From: CANHEE01 sp043777755
Lineage (GTDB): Bacteria > Bacteroidota > Bacteroidia > Chitinophagales > Saprospiraceae
Length of the DNA: 9,155 nt
Reading direction: 5' to 3'
Assembly: GCA_043777755.1 (NCBI GenBank)
Contig: JAYWHK010000176.1
Span: forward strand, 1-9,155
A program made the translations under genes and the position numbers. The notes beneath the pieces are model-generated. The model worked only from the letters and a program-made list of their open reading frames with translations. It was not told the origin of the DNA and did no database searches. The first letter of the stretch is position 1. Every line of letters starts with the position of its first letter. Shown here one piece after another: positions 1 to 6,124 of this stretch.

Positions 1-1
1 T

Positions 2-1363
2 GGCACAATCAACATCACGCCAAGCGGTGGAACAAGTCCTTACACATACAATTGGGGCGGTGGCATAACTACTCAAAACCGCACAGGTTTAGGCGCAGGT
101 TCTTATGTTGTAACTGTTACAGATGCCAATGGTTGTACTGCAAGCAATACGACTACTTTGACAGAGACAACAGCATTAGTCGCAAGTGCAAGCGCATCTT
201 CATCAGTTTCTTCTATTGTATCTACTACGGGAACAGGAACACCGAATTTGGGTTGCACTAATTTTACAGCAACATCTCGTCTTTCCAGAAATGGTATTTT
301 TCCAACTTGTGCCAGTCAAAAAGCATTTCCAGGGACTAACTCAGGCAATAATATTAACGACTTGTATTTGATGACCAACCCATCTGCTACGCCAGTATGT
401 GTAACAATGATACTAATTTCAAGTATACCTACAGGTGGTGTTCATGCGAGCGTTCACAAAACACCATTTGTGCCAGCAAACGTAGCCGTTGCAGGTGAGT
501 ACATTGCGGACAGTGGTAATAGTAGTATTAATAATACGCCTTGGTCGTTCTCTTTTACCTTAGCTGGAAATCAAACGGTAGCCGTTGTTTTGACCAACCC
601 GAACAATAATACTAGCAATAGACCTTATACTTTGACCCTTTCTACGCCTTTGCTACTTGCAGCACCAGTGGTTGCTTGTCATGGTGGTACGGCAACGGTC
701 AATGTAATAGGGAGTGGTGGTACTGCGCCTTATACTGGTACAGGAGCATTTACAGTAGGCGCAGGTGTTCATAACTATACGGTGACTGATGCCAATGGTT
801 GTACCCAATCTACGAGTATTACCGTGACACAACCTGCTGCGCCATTAAGTGTTACCGTTTCTAGTAGCGCAGTCGCAACTCCTACGGGCGGTACAGCACC
901 TTATAAATACTTATGGAGCAATGGACAGACTACTCAAACGGCTACGGGACTAAGTTCAGGAACTACTTATATGGTAACGGTAACAGATGCCAATGGCTGT
1001 ACGGCTACGGCAAATTATCTTGCGCCTTCTGCACCAACTAAGCAAATAAGTAAAAAAGATGATGTTGTATTGCCTCAGGGTAACAAAGACGATTTGAAGG
1101 AAATTACAATCACAACAGACGTTTTGCTTTATCCAAATCCAGCTTCAACAATGGCTAATTTCCGTTTTTTAAACGAAAATATTACTGATTTTGACTTACA
1201 AGTATTAGATATGACGGGAAAAAGTATTGAATACAAGACGTTCCAACAAGGAAATATACTTTCACTTGATATTTCTAATTACATGAATGGTGTTTATTTA
1301 TTAAAATTCATAGTTAAAAATGAAAAACCTATTGTAAAACGATTGGTTGTTCAAAAAATGTAG
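2..1363 (+). CDS. T9SS-secreted SprB-repeat surface protein (3' part, start lies upstream of the window)
   Basis: The frame is open to the left edge, so this is the last 453 codons of a larger gene; the TTG at 158 is an internal Leu codon, not a start. Visible parts in order: one SprB-like repeat (about 2-148, GGTSPYTYNWGGG then TVTDANGCTAS); a Ser/Thr/Ala-rich linker; a beta-sandwich-like domain (about 245-645, with PYTLTL near its end) resembling the Cys-containing, pre-peptidase-like domains common in Bacteroidota secreted proteins; two more SprB-like repeats (668-1029, each with GGTAPY and TDANGC); a charged linker; and a canonical type A T9SS sorting tail (1121-1360) with LYPNP, VLDMTGK, NGVYLLKF and a basic end. 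Known of the family: such tails direct export by T9SS and are usually removed as the protein is attached to or released from the surface. An adhesin or gliding-related role is inferred. The stop TAG is followed by a strong hairpin. Confidence 0.9.
   Translation, partial: GTINITPSGGTSPYTYNWGGGITTQNRTGLGAGSYVVTVTDANGCTASNTTTLTETTALVASASASSSVSSIVSTTGTGTPNLGCTNFTATSRLSRNGIFPTCASQKAFPGTNSGNNINDLYLMTNPSATPVCVTMILISSIPTGGVHASVHKTPFVPANVAVAGEYIADSGNSSINNTPWSFSFTLAGNQTVAVVLTNPNNNTSNRPYTLTLSTPLLLAAPVVACHGGTATVNVIGSGGTAPYTGTGAFTVGAGVHNYTVTDANGCTQSTSITVTQPAAPLSVTVSSSAVATPTGGTAPYKYLWSNGQTTQTATGLSSGTTYMVTVTDANGCTATANYLAPSAPTKQISKKDDVVLPQGNKDDLKEITITTDVLLYPNPASTMANFRFLNENITDFDLQVLDMTGKSIEYKTFQQGNILSLDISNYMNGVYLLKFIVKNEKPIVKRLVVQKM
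668..1029 (+). repeat. Two adjacent SprB-like repeats of different sub-form
   Basis: Both units share GGTAPY and a V(T)TDANGC signature, and the DNA around the signature is similar (779-805 and 974-1002, also 110-138 in the edge repeat). The first unit starts with ACHGG and has the short middle TGTGAFTVGAG. The second has the longer middle KYLWSNGQTT and lacks the leading Cys-x-Gly-Gly segment, running straight from SVTVSSSAVAT into PTGG. The units are tandem protein domains, not a mobile DNA repeat. Confidence 0.8.
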
Positions 1364-1391
1364 TTTTTTTGTGATGTTTATTTTGTAAAAA

Positions 1392-1434
1392 AGCAAAAAG
1401 CCGTTTTCTGATTGTTCAGAAAGCGGCTTTTGCT
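1392..1434. terminator. Bidirectional hairpin terminator between convergent genes
   Basis: Arms 1396-1411 and 1416-1431 pair over 16 bp with a single G-U wobble and a 4-nt loop (ttgt). A one-base bulge at 1395 allows three further pairs out to 1392/1434. On the minus strand the stem is followed by a U-rich tract (TGCTTTTTT), which fits termination of the ATPase-nuclease gene. On the plus strand the U-tract is short (TTTT), within the stem end, so termination of the secreted-protein gene is plausible but weaker. A second pairing is possible on the plus strand, 1394-1402 with 1442-1450 (9 bp perfect). A small 6-bp hairpin lies at 1450-1467. Confidence 0.85.
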
Positions 1435-1472
1435 AAGTGTAGGCTTTTTGTTCGGTAAAACCCGAACTCCTG

Positions 1473-3011
1473 CTATTTCTTCTTTTTCTTCGGTGCAACA
1501 AAATCCTTTTCCATATCATAGCGCACTAAATAAGTGCTAATTTTTACACCTTCAAAATACTCAACACTTTCCACGATTTTCGGATTAGTCACAGTAGTAT
1601 CTACAAAAACCAAATAAATGCCTTCTTTTAACCCCAATCTATTCACGTAATAAGCTAATTGTCCTTTACCTTTTTTAAACTTCGTAGAGTCACTAAAAAG
1701 CTTTGCTTCTATCACAAACTCTTGATTTTGAATATTAACGATTAAATCGCTCCGACCGAGTGCAACGTGTGCTTCGAGATACGATTTTCCTTCTGCAACT
1801 TGTAAAAAAGATTGAATATAAGTTTCAAAACTATAGACCAAAGCGGCTTCTCGCAACCCTTTTTCTTCGCCTTTTTCATCGTGCTGAATAAAATACCTAA
1901 AACCTCTTCGTTTGGCATAACTTTGATAATCTCGAATGATTTTATCAATATTCAAACCCGTTTCGGGTGTATAGTAATCGTCAAAATCTAAATTTTTTTG
2001 TATCGTTTCTGCTTCTCCATTCATGGTGGGATAAAAGTATTTTTGCAAACGTTTTTTATACAAGGGTACCCAAAACTCAATATTTCCACTTTTATTCCAT
2101 TTTATCAAACCGTTGATGTGCAAATAACGCTGCGATTGATTGTCAATATCAAAACGCTTTTCTGTTTCTGAAAAAAGCAAACTCTCAATTAAACGTTGCT
2201 CGTTTTTTGCTTTATTGATGATGTTTGAAATATTTTTATCAATCGCTTTGTACAAATACCAATCTTCTACCTCCAAGTAATCGTTGTAATCCAACACGGT
2301 TTTTTGTTGATTTTGTTCTGTCAATCGCAATGCAAAACCATTAACCAATCCTGGCTGCCCTGCTGTAATGTGTGACACTTGTTTTTTGACATCAGTATTA
2401 AAAAGTTGTCCACTTTCCGTTTCGTGTTGTTCGTAGAGTTCAGCTACTTCTTCCTCAGTAAAATACGGAATATCAAAATTATCAGTGATATTAAATGGGC
2501 TTGCGTTGTCTTGCACAATGCCTGTGATATTTGAAACACCGACAAGGATAACAGATTTTAGATTGTGCGTACTTCTGTGATGATAATAAGCTCTAATGGT
2601 GTGCAGAAATTTATTAAATATTTCAGGATTTACTTGCTCAATTTCATCTATGATAAAAACAGCTTTCTTGTCCAAATGAGTGATTTTTCTAAAAAAATCG
2701 CTTATATTATCTGATTGCAAGTTTACATTTATCTGAGTGAGTACGTCTTCACAAAGATAATCGCACAAAAAAGCCTCCGTAGAATCAATTTTACCTTCCA
2801 CATTCACATGAACCACAATATAATCCATGGCTTTCAAGGCTTCTGCCAATAAGCGAAAGTACGTACTCTTACCCGTTTGACGAGGTGCCCATATCGTAAA
2901 GTAGCGTTCATTTTCTACTTTTTTGATACCCGCCTTAATCAATTCAGTACGTGGCAAAGTATAATGTTGTGAAGGAATATTTGGTCCCGATGTATTGAAA
3001 TAACGTTCCAT
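1473..3011 (-). CDS. AAA-like ATPase fused to a PD-(D/E)XK nuclease domain
   Basis: This 512-residue protein begins with YFNTSGP and an HY-x-LP segment, the typical opening of a group of AAA-like (AAA_35-type) ATP-binding proteins. The Walker A motif is APRQTGKS (residues 42-49), Walker B is VFIIDE (118-123), and a sensor-like strand VILVGVSN lies at 154-161. A lid-like region with GQPGLV follows. The C-terminal third looks like a PD-(D/E)XK nuclease of the PDDEXK_9 type: D422 in GRSDLIV, E435-A-K437 in VIEAKL, then GQLAYYVNRLG and a hydrophobic strand. Key residues of both domains are present, so the protein is predicted to be active. The end is a run of lysines. Inferred role: nucleic-acid cleavage or processing gated by ATP; substrate unknown. 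Such ATPase-nuclease fusions are abundant in Bacteroidota and mostly uncharacterised, with defence or mobile-element links only suspected. The ATG at 3011 lies 17 nt after a TACCTTTG promoter element, supporting this start. The gene is transcribed divergently from the helicase and convergently with the upstream secreted protein. Confidence 0.9.
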   Translation of the reverse strand: MERYFNTSGPNIPSQHYTLPRTELIKAGIKKVENERYFTIWAPRQTGKSTYFRLLAEALKAMDYIVVHVNVEGKIDSTEAFLCDYLCEDVLTQINVNLQSDNISDFFRKITHLDKKAVFIIDEIEQVNPEIFNKFLHTIRAYYHHRSTHNLKSVILVGVSNITGIVQDNASPFNITDNFDIPYFTEEEVAELYEQHETESGQLFNTDVKKQVSHITAGQPGLVNGFALRLTEQNQQKTVLDYNDYLEVEDWYLYKAIDKNISNIINKAKNEQRLIESLLFSETEKRFDIDNQSQRYLHINGLIKWNKSGNIEFWVPLYKKRLQKYFYPTMNGEAETIQKNLDFDDYYTPETGLNIDKIIRDYQSYAKRRGFRYFIQHDEKGEEKGLREAALVYSFETYIQSFLQVAEGKSYLEAHVALGRSDLIVNIQNQEFVIEAKLFSDSTKFKKGKGQLAYYVNRLGLKEGIYLVFVDTTVTNPKIVESVEYFEGVKISTYLVRYDMEKDFVAPKKKKK

Positions 3012-3027
3012 ATTTTTTATTGAAAGG

Positions 3028-3035
3028 CAAAGGTA
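3028..3035 (-). promoter_or_regulatory. Bacteroidota -7 element (TACCTTTG) for the ATPase-nuclease gene
   Basis: On the minus strand the sequence reads TACCTTTG, an exact match to the Bacteroidota consensus TAnnTTTG. It lies 17 nt before the ATG at 3011, which implies a leader of roughly 10 nt. No convincing -33 TTTG is seen; GTTAAA around 3051-3056 is the nearest weak candidate. No Shine-Dalgarno is present, only an A-rich leader. Confidence 0.65.
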
Positions 3036-3124
3036 GCATTTTTTTAGTATTTTAACACGCTTCTTTGCACATTACTTTTTTGTTGATGGTTCATTATATT
3101 TTTATTTTTTTCAAAAAAAAATTT

Positions 3125-3132
3125 TACCTTTG
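3125..3132 (+). promoter_or_regulatory. Bacteroidota -7 element (TACCTTTG) for the helicase gene
   Basis: An exact TAnnTTTG match, 21 nt before the ATG at 3154. It decides the start of the helicase: the in-frame TTG at 3130-3132 is the last part of this promoter element, so it should not be in the mRNA and cannot be the start codon. Upstream is a T-rich and A-rich tract without a clear -33 TTTG. Confidence 0.65.
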
Positions 3133-3153
3133 CTCCAAACATCTGTTAGAAAT

Positions 3154-5640
3154 ATGACTTATACTTCCAATCCTCAACTTGACCTTGCGTTGAATTATGT
3201 GCTTTACACCAACAAAAATATTTTTTTGACGGGAAAAGCTGGAACAGGGAAAACTACTTTTTTGCAACGCATCAAGCAAGAAAATTCCAAACGTATCGTC
3301 GTGGTTGCACCAACGGGCGTAGCTGCAATCAATGCTGGTGGTGTCACGATTCACTCCTTTTTTCAATTGCCTTTTGGGCCATTTTTGCCAGACAGTCCAC
3401 AAAACACAACACAACAACGTCGTTTTGTTCGTGAAAAAATCCGCTTGATTCAGAGTATGGATTTGTTGGTCATTGACGAAATTTCTATGGTTCGTGCTGA
3501 TTTATTAGATGGCATTGACGATGTGCTGCGACGTTACCGCAACCATTTTCAGCCTTTTGGCGGTGTTCAATTGTTGATGATTGGCGACTTACACCAGTTA
3601 CCACCTGTTGTCAAAGACGAGGAGTGGAATCTCTTGCGCCCGCATTACGAAACTGCTTACTTTTTTGGAAGCCAAGCCTTGCAAAAAACTGACCCTGTTG
3701 CGATTGAATTGAAACATATTTACCGTCAATCAGATACTTTTTTCATAGATTTATTGAATAAAGTGCGGAATAACAACATTGATGCACAGGTTTTGGACGC
3801 ATTGAATAGCCGTTACGTTGAGAATTTTCAGCCAAAAGACGGAGAAGCCTACATTACTTTATCGTCGCACAATGCCACTGCGCAAGAAATCAACAATGAA
3901 AAATTGGCTTTGATAAAGAGCAAATCTTATATTTATAAAGCGAAAATTGAAGGTGATTTTCCTGCGTATTCTTATCCGACCGACGAAACGATTGAACTCA
4001 AAATCGGGGCGCAAGTTATGTTTGTTAAAAATGATATTTCGAGAGATAAACTGTATTATAATGGAAAAATTGGAAAAATTATAAAAATTGCAGATAATGA
4101 AATTATTGTAAAATGTCCAAAAGATGATTTTGAAATTACAGTTTCGCAAGTGGATTGGAAAAATGTAAAATATGCACTCAACGAAACAAGCAAAGAAATT
4201 GACGAAGAAGAGCTGGGATCTTTTCACCAATATCCTTTAAAATTAGCTTGGGCGATTACGATTCATAAAAGCCAAGGTTTGACTTTTGAACGGGCAATTA
4301 TTGATGCCAATTCTGCCTTTGCGCATGGGCAAGTATATGTGGCATTGAGTCGTTGTAAGACCTTTGAAGGCATTGTTTTACGCTCAAAAATCGCTTCGAC
4401 AAGCATCAAAACGGATTATGTTGTAAAAAATTATTCTGAAAACATCGACAAAAATCCACCCGACGACAATAATTTGCAAGCATCAAAAATTGCCTACCAA
4501 CAATCTTTGATTAGAGAATTGTTTGATTTCAAAACCATGAAACGCAACATAGAATATGCTATGCGTCAGCTCTTGGAAAACGATACGATTATCAACGTTT
4601 CTGCGCTTGATGCGATGAAAAATATTGCGCAAAATATTGAAAATGAAGTGTTTGTGATTGCTGAAAAATTCAAGCCACAAATCGAATCTTATTTTTCACA
4701 ACCTTTTTTACCTGAAGAAAATGAACAATTACAAGCGAGAATTGAAAAAGCAAGTGTTTATTTTCAAGAAAAATTAAAAGGAAAATACCTTGCGAGTGTT
4801 CAAAGTATTGGCATTATTACGGACAATAAAACGGTAAAAAAAGCGATTCTTGATGCGTTGGAAAATTTAGAAAAAGAGATTTTTGCCAAAAATTCTTGTT
4901 TTTCGACTTGTGAAAAAACATTTTCCGCTGTCGCTTATTTAAGGGCAAAAGCAAATGCTGAATTGGATTTCAAAACAGCACAAAAATCAACGCCAGCTGC
5001 ACCTTCCAATTTTGTGATGAAAGATGTGGATCATCCAAATCTTTATTTTATGTTGAAAAAATGGCGTGACGATGTGGCGGCAAATATGAAAATCGAAGAA
5101 TATATGGTATTGCCTTCAAAAGCATTGATGGAATTGGCGAATCTTTTGCCAACAAGCACTGCCGAACTAAAACGCATAAAAGGAGTTGGCGAAGTCAAAA
5201 TCAAGCATTTTGGTGCAGAAATTATTGATATTGTAGAAGAATATTGTAGAGAAAATAATATTGTAAAAACTCCAATAGACGAACTTGCTTTTGCAAAAAC
5301 GGCAAAACCCGAAAAAGTAAAAGCTGAAAAATTACCTAAAACCGATACGAAAAAAGTTTCTTTTGACCTTTACAAATCAGGAAAAACGGTGGAAGAAGTT
5401 GCCATTGAGAGAGGCATGGTCGTCGGAACGATAGAAGGGCATTTCGCACAGTTTATAAGTACGGGCGACTTGCCAATTACTGATTTTATGGAAATGGAGA
5501 ATGTTCAAGAAATCATGGACTTTTACAAAGGAACAGATGCACGAGCTTCCGCTCCTGCAAAAGAACATTTCGGAGAAAAATATTCTTACCAACAATTAAA
5601 AATGGCTTCGGCGCATTTGGAATTTTTGGAAAAAGAATAG
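3154..5640 (+). CDS. Pif1/RecD-like helicase with HRDC and C-terminal helix-turn-helix domains
   Basis: An 828-residue superfamily 1B-type DNA helicase. Motifs in order: Walker A GKAGTGKT (27-34); APTGVAAINAGG and TIHSFF (motif Ia region); VIDEISMV with D108-E109 (motif II); GDLHQLPPV (144-152, motif III); YRQSD (190-194, motif IV); AITIHKSQG (368-375, motif V); YVALSR (395-400, motif VI). A long helical region of unknown role (about 415-620) follows, then an HRDC-like domain (about 624-700, LKRIKGVGEVKIKHFG), a Lys-rich linker, and a helix-turn-helix module (about 734-815, LYKSGKTVEEVAIERG) like the HTH_40 domain at the end of RecQ and Pif1-type helicases in this phylum. Known of the family: 5'-3' DNA unwinding, often at G-quadruplexes, R-loops or stalled forks. 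All helicase motifs are intact. The ATG at 3154 is chosen over the upstream in-frame TTG at 3130 because that codon lies in the -7 promoter element. The gene is divergent from the ATPase-nuclease. No GC-rich terminator follows directly. Confidence 0.93.
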   Translation: MTYTSNPQLDLALNYVLYTNKNIFLTGKAGTGKTTFLQRIKQENSKRIVVVAPTGVAAINAGGVTIHSFFQLPFGPFLPDSPQNTTQQRRFVREKIRLIQSMDLLVIDEISMVRADLLDGIDDVLRRYRNHFQPFGGVQLLMIGDLHQLPPVVKDEEWNLLRPHYETAYFFGSQALQKTDPVAIELKHIYRQSDTFFIDLLNKVRNNNIDAQVLDALNSRYVENFQPKDGEAYITLSSHNATAQEINNEKLALIKSKSYIYKAKIEGDFPAYSYPTDETIELKIGAQVMFVKNDISRDKLYYNGKIGKIIKIADNEIIVKCPKDDFEITVSQVDWKNVKYALNETSKEIDEEELGSFHQYPLKLAWAITIHKSQGLTFERAIIDANSAFAHGQVYVALSRCKTFEGIVLRSKIASTSIKTDYVVKNYSENIDKNPPDDNNLQASKIAYQQSLIRELFDFKTMKRNIEYAMRQLLENDTIINVSALDAMKNIAQNIENEVFVIAEKFKPQIESYFSQPFLPEENEQLQARIEKASVYFQEKLKGKYLASVQSIGIITDNKTVKKAILDALENLEKEIFAKNSCFSTCEKTFSAVAYLRAKANAELDFKTAQKSTPAAPSNFVMKDVDHPNLYFMLKKWRDDVAANMKIEEYMVLPSKALMELANLLPTSTAELKRIKGVGEVKIKHFGAEIIDIVEEYCRENNIVKTPIDELAFAKTAKPEKVKAEKLPKTDTKKVSFDLYKSGKTVEEVAIERGMVVGTIEGHFAQFISTGDLPITDFMEMENVQEIMDFYKGTDARASAPAKEHFGEKYSYQQLKMASAHLEFLEKE

Positions 5641-5739
5641 GAATTTCGAGCTATCACGTTTTGAATGACTTATTAACTTATGGCTACTTATTGTGACAGT
5701 ATATTTTTAAAATAATATTTCTTTTCAATTTTTTGTAAC

Positions 5740-5783
5740 AATTGATTTTTTTATTAAAAAATATAAATTGTTGAAAATCAATT
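5740..5783. repeat. Inverted repeat AATTGATTTT / AAAATCAATT
   Basis: Arms at 5740-5749 and 5774-5783 are perfectly complementary over 10 bp with a 24-nt A/T-rich spacer. It may be a weak terminator for the helicase gene, about 100 nt after its stop, or a protein-binding site. In DNA this A/T-rich, chance is a real alternative. Confidence 0.4.
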
Positions 5784-6056
5784 TTTTATAAGCAATAAAA
5801 AAAAATAATTGTACGACGTAAGGCTATCACTTTTTTCTAAAAAATAAAAAAATTTAACACAGTGTAAAATGCAAATCAGAACAGGTTTTTCTTAAAAAAA
5901 TTAACACAATACTAACAATTGTTAATGTTTCTGTGAATATAAGTGCTTTTATATTTTTACTTTTTTGTGTAAAAATAAAAAAAATATTTTTTTTGAATGT
6001 CACAAAATGTAGATTTTTAAAATATCCTTAGAGGTGCTTACAGGATAAAATAGGCG

Positions 6057-6064
6057 TAAATTTG
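6057..6064 (+). promoter_or_regulatory. Probable -7 element (TAAATTTG) for the Cys-repeat secreted protein
   Basis: Matches the Bacteroidota TAnnTTTG consensus and is the only good match in the 484-bp spacer on this strand. The ATG at 6125 is 60 nt further on, so the leader would be about 55 nt, much longer than the leaders of the other genes here. No clear -33 TTTG is seen. Confidence 0.5.
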
Positions 6065-6079
6065 TACCATCAAAACTTG

Positions 6080-6102
6080 AATTTAAGAGATTTCCTTAAA
6101 TT
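6080..6102 (+). promoter_or_regulatory. 8-bp hairpin in the predicted 5' leader
   Basis: AATTTAAG (6080-6087) and CTTAAATT (6095-6102) pair perfectly around a 7-nt loop. The right arm overlaps a 14-bp palindrome TTAAATTAATTTAA (6096-6109). The pairs are nearly all A-U, so stability is low. It lies 22 nt before the start codon, between the predicted promoter and the A-rich translation start region. Confidence 0.35.
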
Positions 6103-6124
6103 AATTTAAAAAAAATTTACGCGC

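Larger units (their letters stand above)
5641..6124. other. 484-bp A/T-rich intergenic region
   Basis: No credible gene or RNA gene is seen. The stretch is dominated by A and T runs. It holds a 10-bp inverted repeat (5740-5783), a 12-bp perfect palindrome TAACAATTGTTA (5913-5924), a 9-bp A/T-only hairpin (5952-5977), two copies of TTAACACA (5854-5861, 5901-5908), two copies of GCTATCAC (5650-5657, 5823-5830), and a promoter element near its right end. It serves as the upstream region of the Cys-repeat secreted protein and the trailer of the helicase gene. Confidence 0.7.

Noticed and set aside
158..160. TTG as the start codon of the first protein
   Set aside because: The frame is open to the left edge and encodes a clear SprB-like repeat before this codon, so it is an internal Leu.
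3859..4230. 123-codon open frame on the minus strand inside the helicase gene
   Set aside because: Fully antisense to conserved helicase sequence, with a Phe/Ile/Asn-rich product typical of reversed A/T-rich coding DNA.
5650..5830. GCTATCAC direct repeats as target-site duplications of a lost insertion
   Set aside because: Eight-base match with no terminal inverted repeats or coding remnant between the copies; chance cannot be excluded.
5691..6005. TTGTGACA / TGTCACAA inverted pair about 300 bp apart as element ends
   Set aside because: Only 8 bp, with nothing transposon-like between them in A/T-rich DNA.
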